A DNA stretch of 25,603 bases from positions 1 to 25,603 of the forward strand of contig JAIVHC010000155.1 of assembly GCA_020201305.1 (NCBI GenBank), given 5' to 3'. Under the pieces are notes generated by a model that saw nothing but the letters and a program-made list of their open reading frames with translations, ran no database searches and was not told where the DNA came from. The position numbers and the translations under genes are program-made. Shown here piece by piece: positions 15,693 through 24,950 of the stretch. This DNA is from Geobacteraceae bacterium (GTDB lineage Bacteria > Desulfobacterota > Desulfuromonadia > Desulfuromonadales > Desulfuromonadaceae). Position 1 is the first letter of the stretch. Each line of letters begins with the position of its first letter.

Positions 15693-17063
15693 ATGAATAA
15701 CAAACGTTTAGATACAAATATATGGGAACAGATAAAAGCGGAACTCCAAGATACAATATCTGCGCAGAACTTTAAGACTTGGATACAACCTCTAAGCTGT
15801 GCAGATATTAAAGATGGATATCTGCAACTTCAGGCAGCAAACCGTTTTGTAAAACAATGGATACAGACAAACTATCTTGTAAAAATACAATCCCTGGCAG
15901 AAAAAATAAGTGGGTCCAACACAGTAGTAGAAATTGAGATAGCTGATATCAAAAGCGCAAAAGCAAATAATACAACCCCTATACAAAATCCAATTAATTA
16001 TCAGAATCAGAAAAAATCTAAAGCCAAAAAAATTAACCGCGAAAGCAATTTAAATTCAGAATATTGTTTCAATAATTTCATTTCAGGCAATTCAAACCAA
16101 TTTGCGGCAGCGGCCGCCATAGCTGTAGCAAATAACCCTGCAACTATTTATAATCCCCTTTTTATATACGGGGGAGTAGGACTGGGTAAAACACACCTTC
16201 TTAATGCTATAGGCAATAAAATAATCGCCGATCAGGCTGATTCAGAAGTATGCTATTACTCTTCAGAAAAATTTACCAATGAACTTATAAACGCAATCCG
16301 CTACGGGAAAATGGAGGAATTTAGAAATAAATTTCGCTCCATAGATGTTCTTCTTATAGACGATGTTCAGTTTATTGCAGGCAAGGAACGAACACAGGAA
16401 GAGTTTTTCCACACATTCAATTCTCTCTATGATTCCCACAAACAGATTGTAGTTACTTCAGATAAATTTCCTAAAGAGATTCCAGGTCTCGAAGAACGGC
16501 TGCGCTCAAGATTCGAATGGGGCCTAATTGCCGATATACAGGCACCAGATAAAGAAACAAAACAGGCAATACTGGAAGCCAAAGCGGAGAAAAACAACAT
16601 AGTGTTACCCGATGATGTTGCTGAATTTCTATCCAGCTCAGTAATAAGCAATATCAGGGAATTAGAAGGTTATCTGGTCAGAATTGGAGCTTATTCTAGT
16701 TTAACCTCAACACCCATAACTATTGAAATGGCAAAGGAGATTCTCAAAGACATAATAGTAGAATACAACCAGGAGATAACCGTTGAGGATATACAGAAAA
16801 AGGTTACCAGTTATTTCAATATAAAAATTTCAGATATAAAATCCGCTAAACGAACCAAAAAATTTGTGTATCCGCGTCAAATAGCTATGTATTTATGCCG
16901 ACAGCTTACATCTTATTCATACCCGGAAATAGGAGAATACTTTGGAGGGAAAGATCACTCCACAGTCATACATGCTATAAAAAAAATTGAAGCAGAACTT
17001 GAAAAAAATTCAAGCCTCAAACAGAGCATAAAAAATATAAAAAACACTCTATTACCAAGCTGA
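15693..17063 (+). CDS. dnaA: Chromosomal replication initiator protein DnaA
   Basis: Protein of 456 residues. Domain I (about 1-85, WEQIKAELQDTISAQNFKTW) is followed by a short Asn/Lys-rich linker (about 90-125). The AAA+ domain starts near YCFNNFISG, with Walker A GGVGLGKT at 160-168 and Walker B VLLIDDVQF near 219-227. The C-terminal DNA-binding domain has the family signature FGGKDHSTVIHAIKKI at about 417-432. The start is ATG 15693; there is no strong Shine-Dalgarno. The gene is visibly AT-rich, using many AAA and ATA codons. It reads away from rpmH and is followed by the DnaA-box cluster. Confidence 0.99.
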   Translation: MNNKRLDTNIWEQIKAELQDTISAQNFKTWIQPLSCADIKDGYLQLQAANRFVKQWIQTNYLVKIQSLAEKISGSNTVVEIEIADIKSAKANNTTPIQNPINYQNQKKSKAKKINRESNLNSEYCFNNFISGNSNQFAAAAAIAVANNPATIYNPLFIYGGVGLGKTHLLNAIGNKIIADQADSEVCYYSSEKFTNELINAIRYGKMEEFRNKFRSIDVLLIDDVQFIAGKERTQEEFFHTFNSLYDSHKQIVVTSDKFPKEIPGLEERLRSRFEWGLIADIQAPDKETKQAILEAKAEKNNIVLPDDVAEFLSSSVISNIRELEGYLVRIGAYSSLTSTPITIEMAKEILKDIIVEYNQEITVEDIQKKVTSYFNIKISDIKSAKRTKKFVYPRQIAMYLCRQLTSYSYPEIGEYFGGKDHSTVIHAIKKIEAELEKNSSLKQSIKNIKNTLLPS

Positions 17064-17298
17064 TAATATTTACATATACAACATATAAAAGACGTATGTT
17101 TAAATGCTCTTGAAAAACCTGTGCATAACAAAGAGATGAAATAATTATACACAGACCTGGATACTTATCCACAGATAAAGATTATTTTTCCACCTAAATT
17201 CCTATTTAAAAACAGTGGTATAGAAAAGTATCCACAATCCACAACACTTATTACCTATTACTATCTTTTAAAAAAACATAAAAGTAGGGAGATAATCC
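17064..17298. other. oriC: Candidate oriC between dnaA and dnaN: DnaA-box cluster and AT-rich element
   Basis: The interval holds TTATCCACA (17165-17173, perfect consensus), TTATACACA (17145-17153), TGTGCATAA (17120-17128, opposite orientation), GTATCCACA (17228-17236) and the weaker overlapping CAATCCACA (17235-17243). The first part, about 17063-17095, is almost all A/T (GATAATATTTACATATACAA) and could be the unwinding element. With the two boxes upstream of dnaA this makes a bipartite origin possible. Location at the strand switch supports the call. GGGAG before dnaN at about 17288 is its ribosome binding site. Confidence 0.75.
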
Positions 17299-18399
17299 AT
17301 GCATATAGAGATAGAAAAGGACCTATTAGCTAAAAATTTACTTCTTATCCAATCTATTGTAGAAAAGAAAAAAACCTTACCGATACTGGCGAATGTACTG
17401 ATCAAAACCGAAGAAGATAATGTATGGCTTATGGCAACCGATTTGGAAATAAGTATCCAAATACAACTTAAAGCCAATATTATAGAATCCGGAAAAACTA
17501 CATTACCTGCTAAAAAGTTATTTGAAATAATCAAGGAAATGCCAGGTAAAACAATAAATATTAATATAAGTGATAATGATTGGATAAATATAAAAAGTGG
17601 TAAATCAGAGTTTAACTTAGCTGCAATTGATCCAAACGAGTTTCCGAACATAAAGAGGGAAACGGATGAAATAATAAGAAGTTACAATCCAAAAGAACTC
17701 AAAAATATAATTGAAAAAACTATCAATTGTATATCAAATGATGAAAAAAAATTTAATTTAAACGGATTGTATATTCATACAAAAGAAAAAATGCTATATT
17801 ATGTTGCTACAGACGGACATCGATTGGTGTGCTTAAAAGAGATGTTTGAATATGAAAATGAAATCCTGAATAAAGGAATTATTATTCCTAAAAAAGGGTT
17901 GCTTGAAATTAAAAAAATATGTGAAAACACAGACAAAGAACTAAGCATGCAGGTAGTAAACGGAAAAGTAGTATTTGATATAGAAAATATTACCTTATCT
18001 ATCCGCCTCATAGACGCAACTTTCCCTAATTACCGCCGTGTTATTCCAGAAAAAACCGAAACAAAAGCTTGCATAAATACTCAACAGTTATTTGAAGCCA
18101 CAAAACGAGTTTCAATAATATCAGACGAAAAAAATCGTACTATTAATATGTCTTTAAGCCAGGGTAACCTTGAGGTTTTTGCCAAAAATGAATATGGAAA
18201 TGCCACGGAAGGTATTGAAGTAAATTACGATCTTGAAGAAAGAACTTCTAAATTCAAAGCCAATTATCTATTGGATATTTTAAACAGTATAGACTGTGAA
18301 AAAATTGAACTTTTTCTCAATTCCGGGGGAAAACCAAGTCTTATAGTACCTCAAGAAAATGATACATACTGCGCAGTCTTAATGCCTATTAGCGTGTAA
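17299..18399 (+). CDS. dnaN: DNA polymerase III beta subunit (sliding clamp)
   Basis: Protein of 366 residues that forms the ring clamp tethering polymerase to DNA. It has the three-part clamp layout: VLIKTEEDNVWLMATDLEIS in the first domain, YYVATDGHRLVCLKE in the second, and NYDLEERTSKFKANYLLDIL in the third. The end, CAVLMPISV, follows the usual clamp pattern of a hydrophobic MP near the C-terminus. The ATG has GGGAG nearby. The gene is strongly AT-rich: in 17521-17580 only 13 of 60 bases are G or C. recF, which commonly follows dnaN, is absent. Confidence 0.98.
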   Translation: MHIEIEKDLLAKNLLLIQSIVEKKKTLPILANVLIKTEEDNVWLMATDLEISIQIQLKANIIESGKTTLPAKKLFEIIKEMPGKTININISDNDWINIKSGKSEFNLAAIDPNEFPNIKRETDEIIRSYNPKELKNIIEKTINCISNDEKKFNLNGLYIHTKEKMLYYVATDGHRLVCLKEMFEYENEILNKGIIIPKKGLLEIKKICENTDKELSMQVVNGKVVFDIENITLSIRLIDATFPNYRRVIPEKTETKACINTQQLFEATKRVSIISDEKNRTINMSLSQGNLEVFAKNEYGNATEGIEVNYDLEERTSKFKANYLLDILNSIDCEKIELFLNSGGKPSLIVPQENDTYCAVLMPISV

Positions 18400-18416
18400 A
18401 TGGTGGAAAATAAAAA

Positions 18417-20789
18417 ATGAACCAAACCTACGATTCTACAAATATAAAAGTTCTTGAAGGTCTTACTGCGGTACGCAAGCGACCGGCTATGTATATAGGT
18501 TCAACAGGGAGTCTTGGATTACACCATTTGGTGTATGAAGTAGTGGATAATTCCATCGATGAAGCCTTGGCCGGACACTGTAGTAAAATTACAATAAACC
18601 TTAATGAAAATGGTTCTGTCACTGTCATAGATGACGGGCGTGGCATACCCGTTGACCATCATAAATCAGAAAATAAGTCTGCTGCTGAGGTAGTCATGAC
18701 CGTTCTCCATGCCGGAGGAAAATTTGATAGCGATTCATACAAGGTTTCCGGTGGATTACATGGTGTGGGTATATCCGTAGTAAATGCCCTGTCATCACGC
18801 CTTGAACTTACTATTTGGCGAAATGAAAAAAAATATCAGCAATGCTATGAAAAAGGAAAACCTGTTAAACCTCTAGAAGAAATTTCTGCAACGGATAAAA
18901 GTGGCACAAAAATAACTTTCTGGCCTGACACTGAAATATTTGAAGAAACAGAATTTTCCTTCGAAATATTAAGCAAACGTCTCCGTGAGCTTGCATTTCT
19001 TAACGCGGGTATAAAAATAGAAGTAAACGATTTTATTCACGAGAAAAATCACGAATTTCTCTACGAAGGTGGTATTGCATCCTTTGTTGAATATCTCAAT
19101 CGTGCCAAAACACCCTTACATCCGCAGATAATATTTTTGCAAGGAGTTAAGGAGGATGTAGCAATTGAAATAGCATTTCAATATAGTGATTCCTACGATG
19201 AAAAACTGTTCTCCTTTGCTAACAACATCAATACTCAAGAAGGCGGTACCCATCTGGTTGGATTTAAAACCGCCTTCACGCGTACTCTGAATAACTATGC
19301 GTCTTCCAATAATTTATTAAAAAACGTTAAAACAAGCATTTCCGGCGAAGATCTGCGCGAAGGAATTACTGCAGTTATTTCAGTTAAGGTTCCTGATCCA
19401 CAATTTGAAGGTCAGACCAAAACGAAATTAGGCAACTCGGAAATAAAAGGGTATGTAGAAATTCTCCTCAATGAAAAATTGAGCACTTTCATGGAGGAGA
19501 ACCCTGCGGTAGCAAGAAAAATAATTGAAAAAGGGATAGAAGCCTCAAAGGCACGCGAAGCAGCTCGCAAGGCACGCGATCTAACCCGTCGCAAAGGCGC
19601 ACTAGATGGCCTTTCACTCCCGGGTAAACTGGCGGATTGCCAGGAAAAAGACCCTGCGGAGAGTGAAATATATATTGTCGAGGGTGACAGTGCGGGAGGA
19701 AGTGCTAAACAGGGACGTGATCGCTCCTTTCAAGCTATTCTGCCACTCAAAGGTAAAATTCTTAACGTGGAAAAATCTCGTTTTGATAAAATGCTTACTT
19801 CCAATGAAATTCGTACTCTGATAACGGCTATGGGTACAAGTATCGGTAAAGATGAGTTCAACATCGATAAAATCCGTTACCATCGCATCATCATTATGAC
19901 GGACGCGGATGTGGACGGTTCACATATTCGTACTTTGTTACTCACATTCTTTTTCCGGCAGATGCCAGATATCATTGAAAAGGGGTATTTGTATATTGCG
20001 CAACCCCCCTTATTCAAGGTCAAAAGGGGCAAAAAGGAAACCTACATCAAAGATGAGGATACTTTGCTTGAGTACCTTCTGAACCTTGGGGTGGATTCAC
20101 TTGAAATAAACATGGGCAAGAGTGGAAAAAAATTGCGCGGTAAGCAGGCTATTCCTACGCTGAATACTATAGTAAGCTTCAATAGTATGTTCGAAAAATT
20201 GATTAATCGCGGCGTTAAACGTGAGGTTCTGGAAATTTTCGTGAAAAATAAACTCCAAAATGGTTTTATTGACAACGAGGATCTTACTGAGTTGTTTCAT
20301 ACCCTTAAAAGAGTCGCTCCAGAAGCTAATTTCACACTGTATGAGAATCCATCCAGAATACTTTTTTCCATGGGTAGTACAAGGGCCAGAATTGACCGGA
20401 AGCTCTTAGAGCAATTTTCTCTGCAGGAATATAAATATCTACTGCAACTGTATAAAAACATTGAGTATATAAAAGACGAAGATATAACCATTCTCCAGGA
20501 TGGAAATATAGTTGGAACTGCTAATGGTTTCAGGGAATTATTGGATTATGTGCTCAATCGCGCTAAAAAGGGGCAATACGTACAGCGCTATAAAGGCCTG
20601 GGGGAGATGAACCCCGATCAACTCTGGGAAACTACCATGGATCCGGAAAAACGTACCCTGCTACAGGTAAAAATTGAAGATGCGGTTGCGGCGGACGAAA
20701 TATTTACCATTCTCATGGGTGATCAGGTAGAACCACGGCGTGACTTTATAGAGCGTAATGCCCTGAACGTCTCCAATCTGGATATTTAA
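18417..20789 (+). CDS. gyrB: DNA gyrase subunit B
   Basis: Protein of 790 residues, the ATPase and TOPRIM subunit of gyrase. The GHKL ATPase begins near the N-terminus with RKRPAMYIGSTGSLGLHHLVYE, has VVDNSIDEALAG and DDGRGIPV, and GGLHGVGISVVNALS for the nucleotide lid. The TOPRIM metal sites are visible as EGDSAGG (glutamate at about 422) and DADVDG (about 496-501). The tail QRYKGLGEMNPDQLWETTM is typical. Only 17 bases separate it from dnaN. Composition shifts from AT-rich at its start toward more balanced at its end. Confidence 0.99.
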   Translation: MNQTYDSTNIKVLEGLTAVRKRPAMYIGSTGSLGLHHLVYEVVDNSIDEALAGHCSKITINLNENGSVTVIDDGRGIPVDHHKSENKSAAEVVMTVLHAGGKFDSDSYKVSGGLHGVGISVVNALSSRLELTIWRNEKKYQQCYEKGKPVKPLEEISATDKSGTKITFWPDTEIFEETEFSFEILSKRLRELAFLNAGIKIEVNDFIHEKNHEFLYEGGIASFVEYLNRAKTPLHPQIIFLQGVKEDVAIEIAFQYSDSYDEKLFSFANNINTQEGGTHLVGFKTAFTRTLNNYASSNNLLKNVKTSISGEDLREGITAVISVKVPDPQFEGQTKTKLGNSEIKGYVEILLNEKLSTFMEENPAVARKIIEKGIEASKAREAARKARDLTRRKGALDGLSLPGKLADCQEKDPAESEIYIVEGDSAGGSAKQGRDRSFQAILPLKGKILNVEKSRFDKMLTSNEIRTLITAMGTSIGKDEFNIDKIRYHRIIIMTDADVDGSHIRTLLLTFFFRQMPDIIEKGYLYIAQPPLFKVKRGKKETYIKDEDTLLEYLLNLGVDSLEINMGKSGKKLRGKQAIPTLNTIVSFNSMFEKLINRGVKREVLEIFVKNKLQNGFIDNEDLTELFHTLKRVAPEANFTLYENPSRILFSMGSTRARIDRKLLEQFSLQEYKYLLQLYKNIEYIKDEDITILQDGNIVGTANGFRELLDYVLNRAKKGQYVQRYKGLGEMNPDQLWETTMDPEKRTLLQVKIEDAVAADEIFTILMGDQVEPRRDFIERNALNVSNLDI

Positions 20790-20821
20790 GAAAATTTAAA
20801 CGTATCGCAAGGATCATCCTG

Positions 20822-23299
20822 ATGCTATCTCAACAAAATAAATCAAGTGTGAATATAGAAAATGAAATGCGTAAATCCTATATGGATTACGCTATGAGTG
20901 TCATAATCGGAAGAGCGCTTCCTGATATCCGTGATGGACTCAAACCAGTGCATAGGCGAGTGTTATTTGCCATGCATGAACTGGGTAATGAATATAATAA
21001 ACCCTATAAAAAATCTGCCCGTGTGGTTGGTGACGTAATCGGTAAATATCACCCCCACGGCGATTCCGCAGTTTATGACACCATTGTACGCATGGCACAG
21101 GATTTTTCCATGCGCCATCCTCTGGTTGATGGTCAGGGTAATTTTGGTTCTATTGATGGTGATTCGGCAGCGGCAATGCGTTATACAGAAGTGCGTATGG
21201 CCAAGCTCGCGCATGAACTGCTTGCCGATCTGGATAAGGAGACCGTAGATTTTGCTCCTAACTACGACGAGTCCCAGTCAGAGCCGGTTGTCTTGCCGTG
21301 TAAATTTCCCAATCTGTTGATTAATGGATCTGAGGGAATTGCTGTAGGTATGGCCACCAAGATTCCACCCCACAATCTTGGTGAGGTTATAGATGCGCTA
21401 GTTGCCATTATTGATGATCCATCACTTTCATTTGAAGAACTTACCGATAAAATAAGCGGTCCCGATTTTCCTACCGGTGCTTTTATCCTCGGAAATGACG
21501 ATATCCGTGAAGCATATCGTACCGGCAGAGGAATTATTCAGATGCGTGCGAAGTCTGTAGTTGAAATTGACAGTCGCACCGGGCGGGAAAGCATCATCGT
21601 TAATGAAATTCCTTATCAGGTAAACAAGGCCCGTCTGATAGAAAAAATAGCCCTGCTGGTAAAAGAAAAAAAGATCGAAGGTATAAGCGATCTGCGTGAC
21701 GAATCAGACCGTGATGGAATGCGCATCGTGGTGGAACTGAAACGGGATGCGGTTGCGGCGGTTATATTGAATCAACTCTACAAAATGACCGTACTCCAAA
21801 GTTCGTTCGGTATTATTATGCTTGCCATTGTGGATGGACAGCCAAAGGTACTGAGTCTGCGCGAGATTCTGGATCACTTTATTGAACACCGTAAAAACAT
21901 TGTCACGCGCCGCTGTGTGTATGAACTTAAAAAGGCAGAAGCGCGGGCACATATCCTTGAAGGCTTGAAAAAAGCTCTGGATAACCTGGATGAGATAATC
22001 CGGACTATAAAGAGTTCGGAAAATTCTCCCACAGCTAAAGCAAGACTTATAGAGCGTTTCAGTTTTTCAGATATTCAGGCCCAGGCCATACTCGATATGC
22101 GCTTGCACCGTCTCACCGGCCTTGAGCGCGAAAAGATTGTTACAGAATACAATGAGGTGATGGCAAAAATAGCGCGTCTGAAAGAGATTCTCGGTAGTGA
22201 TGTGGAAATACTTAAAATAATCCGCGCCGAGCTGGTAGGGGTTAAGGATGGTTACGCTGAAAATCGCAGAACCGAAATTATCCCTAAAACCAAGGATTTC
22301 TCCGTAGAAGACCTCATTGTCGAAGAGGATATGGTTGTTACTGTTACCCACTCCGGCTATATAAAGCGTAATGCTGTGTCACTGTACAGGTCGCAGCGCC
22401 GTGGCGGTAAAGGGCGTTCAGGGATGAAGCCTAAGGAAGAGGATTTCGTTGAACATCTGTTTGTAGCCTCTACCCACTCATATATTCTTATTTTTACCGA
22501 CAAGGGGAAAGTTTACTGGCTTAAGGTTCACGAGGTACCCCAGGGTGGACATGCCGCGCGCGGCAAAGCGATCGTAAATCTGCTTCAACTGGAGCAGGGC
22601 GAGCACATTATGACCATACTTCCGGTAAAGGAATTCAGCGATAACAAATACATTATTGCGTGTACCCGTAACGGAGTAGTGAAGAAAACCGAACTAATGG
22701 CCTATTCCAATCCGCGCCAAGGTGGAATTATAGGAATGACCATCGACGAGGGAGATGCTCTGGTGGCGACGCGTATCACCCATGGGGATATGGATATTCT
22801 CATGGGAAGCGAGCACGGTAAATCCATCCGTTTTGGGGAAACCGATGTACGATCCATGGGGCGTACGGCCCGTGGAGTACGCGGGATGCAGCTCGTGGAC
22901 GGCGATCGCATCATCGGTATGGAGGTAGTTACCGATGCAACCTCTGCAACTCTGGTGACCGTGACCGAAAAAGGTTACGGCAAACGCACAAGTATTGATG
23001 AATATAAGACCCAGTCCCGGGGTGGAAAAGGTATTATCACTATCAAGACGTCCGCGCGTAATGGCTGCGTTGTAGATATAAAACTGGTAAGTCCCGAAGA
23101 GGATCTTATGTTTATAACCGATAAGGGTAAGATACTGCGTACCAATGTAGGTGCCCTTTCCATCATCGGACGTAACACACAAGGTGTTCGTCTTATGGTG
23201 CTAGATCCACAGGAACGCATCGGCGCTGTTGCTACCTTGGCCGAAAAGGTTGAAGAAGAAATAGTAGCTGAAGCCCTTGAAGATGACGCAAAAGAATAG
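20822..23299 (+). CDS. gyrA: DNA gyrase subunit A
   Basis: Protein of 825 residues, the breakage-reunion subunit. The catalytic tyrosine is Tyr121 in AAAMRYTEVRM. The quinolone-determining region HPHGDSAVYDTIVRMAQ has Ser82 and Asp86 at the positions matching E. coli Ser83 and Asp87, so no common resistance substitution is present. The C-terminal DNA-wrapping domain has the gyrase-specific GyrA box QRRGGKG (about 525-531), which marks this as GyrA rather than ParC. The tail is acidic. AAGGA precedes the ATG, which follows gyrB by 32 bases. Confidence 0.99.
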   Translation: MLSQQNKSSVNIENEMRKSYMDYAMSVIIGRALPDIRDGLKPVHRRVLFAMHELGNEYNKPYKKSARVVGDVIGKYHPHGDSAVYDTIVRMAQDFSMRHPLVDGQGNFGSIDGDSAAAMRYTEVRMAKLAHELLADLDKETVDFAPNYDESQSEPVVLPCKFPNLLINGSEGIAVGMATKIPPHNLGEVIDALVAIIDDPSLSFEELTDKISGPDFPTGAFILGNDDIREAYRTGRGIIQMRAKSVVEIDSRTGRESIIVNEIPYQVNKARLIEKIALLVKEKKIEGISDLRDESDRDGMRIVVELKRDAVAAVILNQLYKMTVLQSSFGIIMLAIVDGQPKVLSLREILDHFIEHRKNIVTRRCVYELKKAEARAHILEGLKKALDNLDEIIRTIKSSENSPTAKARLIERFSFSDIQAQAILDMRLHRLTGLEREKIVTEYNEVMAKIARLKEILGSDVEILKIIRAELVGVKDGYAENRRTEIIPKTKDFSVEDLIVEEDMVVTVTHSGYIKRNAVSLYRSQRRGGKGRSGMKPKEEDFVEHLFVASTHSYILIFTDKGKVYWLKVHEVPQGGHAARGKAIVNLLQLEQGEHIMTILPVKEFSDNKYIIACTRNGVVKKTELMAYSNPRQGGIIGMTIDEGDALVATRITHGDMDILMGSEHGKSIRFGETDVRSMGRTARGVRGMQLVDGDRIIGMEVVTDATSATLVTVTEKGYGKRTSIDEYKTQSRGGKGIITIKTSARNGCVVDIKLVSPEEDLMFITDKGKILRTNVGALSIIGRNTQGVRLMVLDPQERIGAVATLAEKVEEEIVAEALEDDAKE

Positions 23300-23323
23300 A
23301 AGCAGATATATACAGGGATGGGC

Positions 23324-24325
23324 ATGAATATTGGAGTAGTAGGTGCCGGAAGTTGGGGTACGAGCTTAGCTAATGTGCTGGGTAAAAAAGGATATGCCGT
23401 TCAATTATGGGCCTATGAAGCGGAACTCATAGAGTATATGCGAAAACACCGGGAGAATAATATGTATTTACCCGGTATAAGCCTGAACCAAAATTTATCA
23501 TTTACTTCCTCACTACAGGATGCTGTTGCTCAAGAGGTGGTGGTGCTGGTGCCGCCATCGCAGTTAATGCGTACGGTTCTTAAACAGGCGGCACCGTTTT
23601 TCAACCCGGAGGCAACTGTAATTTCAGCTTCCAAGGGGATTGAAAATACCACCCTTGAACTTATGTCTCATGTTATTAAGGAAGCTCTTGAAGGTCGCCA
23701 CAATCAGGGTAAAACCGCATTTATATCTGGCCCTACATTTGCGCGTGAAATAGCTCTGGAGATCCCTTCTGCCGCCGTAGTAGCTGCAGAAAAGGAAGAA
23801 GTGGCCACTATGGCAAGGGATCTGTTCAGCACTGACTATTTTCGTATCTACAGCAATGATGATGTGGTTGGTACCGAGATAGGCGGTGCACTTAAGAATA
23901 TAGTCGCTTTAGCGGCAGGGGTATGTGACGGACTTCAGTACGGAAATAATACCCGCGCTGCACTAATAACTCGAGGTTTAGCGGAGATGAAACGGGTAGG
24001 TTTCGCCCTGGGGGCACGTGCTGAAACCTTTTCCGGTCTTGCAGGAATGGGGGATCTTGTCCTCACTTGTACCGGCGATCTTTCACGTAACCGCACGGTG
24101 GGAATTGCGTTGGGGGAAGGAAAAAAACTTAACGATATTCTCGCGCACATGAATATGGTTGCAGAAGGGGTGGAGACAACCCGGTCAGCGTATCAACTGG
24201 CAAAAAAACTCGAAATTGACGTACCGATAATCAACCAGATGTATGCGGTTCTGTTTGAAGATAAAGATCCGCGCGCCGCTGTTATCGAATTAATGCGGCG
24301 CTCGCTCAAATCAGAGTATATATAA
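23324..24325 (+). CDS. gpsA: Glycerol-3-phosphate dehydrogenase [NAD(P)+]
   Basis: Protein of 333 residues that reduces dihydroxyacetone phosphate to sn-glycerol 3-phosphate, the backbone of phospholipids, in the cytoplasm. The Rossmann loop GAGSWGTSLANVL is at the N-terminus. SASKGIE, SGPTFAREI and GGALKNIVALAAG (with the catalytic Lys) follow, then GLAGMGDLVLTCTGDLSRNR and VAEGVETTRSAYQLA. Two ATGs are possible, 23318 and 23324; I chose the second because AGGG lies six bases before it and MNIGVVGAGS is the usual start. It follows gyrA closely and probably shares its transcript. Confidence 0.97.
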   Translation: MNIGVVGAGSWGTSLANVLGKKGYAVQLWAYEAELIEYMRKHRENNMYLPGISLNQNLSFTSSLQDAVAQEVVVLVPPSQLMRTVLKQAAPFFNPEATVISASKGIENTTLELMSHVIKEALEGRHNQGKTAFISGPTFAREIALEIPSAAVVAAEKEEVATMARDLFSTDYFRIYSNDDVVGTEIGGALKNIVALAAGVCDGLQYGNNTRAALITRGLAEMKRVGFALGARAETFSGLAGMGDLVLTCTGDLSRNRTVGIALGEGKKLNDILAHMNMVAEGVETTRSAYQLAKKLEIDVPIINQMYAVLFEDKDPRAAVIELMRRSLKSEYI

Positions 24326-24342
24326 CCTACGGGAATAATAAT

Positions 24343-24915
24343 ATGCGCGCAAAATTGGTCTCTCTGCTAAGTAGCTCTGTGTTGATTCTGTTTTTCCTGT
24401 CCCAGTTAAGCTATGCAGGGACGAATGTTGTCATACATACGGACCATGGAAATATTGAGATAGCTCTTAATGAAGAACTCGCACCCGAAACAACGGAGAA
24501 CTTTCTTCACTATGTTGACAGTGGATTTTATGCAGGGACTGTATTTCACCGGGTAATTCCGGACTTTATGCTTCAGGGCGGCGGGTTTACTAAAAATATG
24601 GCTAAAAAAATAACCGCTGATCCAATTGAAAACGAAGCAGATAACGGCTTGACAAACAAACGCGGTACCATTGCAATGGCGAGAACCAACCGGGTCAATA
24701 GTGCTACAAGTCAGTTTTTTATCAATGTAGTGGATAATGGATTTCTTGATCACCGCAATTCGTCCCCTTCCGGTTTCGGATATGCTGTTTTTGGAGAAGT
24801 GGTTGCGGGCATGGATGTAGTGGATAAAATTGCAGCAGTCGCTACCACAAGTAAAAAAGGGATGCGTGATGTACCTATAAAGACGGTTATAATTAAGTCC
24901 ATAAAGCGCATGTAA
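24343..24915 (+). CDS. Exported cyclophilin-type peptidyl-prolyl cis-trans isomerase
   Basis: Protein of 190 residues that speeds cis-trans isomerisation of proline bonds. Residues 1-25 are a signal peptide (charged MRAK, a hydrophobic core, then SYA before the likely cut), so it should act in the periplasm, like E. coli PpiA. The cyclophilin fold begins at about residue 28. FHRVIPDFMLQGG has the catalytic Arg70; QFFINVVDNGFLDH and YAVFGEVVAGMDVVDKI are also family signatures. Phe occupies the position of the Trp that makes human cyclophilin A sensitive to cyclosporin, as in other bacterial forms. It follows gpsA by 17 bases. Confidence 0.95.
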   Translation: MRAKLVSLLSSSVLILFFLSQLSYAGTNVVIHTDHGNIEIALNEELAPETTENFLHYVDSGFYAGTVFHRVIPDFMLQGGGFTKNMAKKITADPIENEADNGLTNKRGTIAMARTNRVNSATSQFFINVVDNGFLDHRNSSPSGFGYAVFGEVVAGMDVVDKIAAVATTSKKGMRDVPIKTVIIKSIKRM

Positions 24916-24950
24916 ACCCACCTAATAAGTTTTCCTCAAGGGGGGATGTT

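Noticed and set aside
22694..23182. Minus-strand open frame of 162 residues opposite gyrA
   Set aside because: It is the shadow of the GyrA C-terminal domain and has no independent support.
24406..24921. Minus-strand open frame of 171 residues opposite the cyclophilin gene
   Set aside because: The plus strand encodes an unmistakable cyclophilin there; the minus frame is a shadow with no ribosome binding site or motif.
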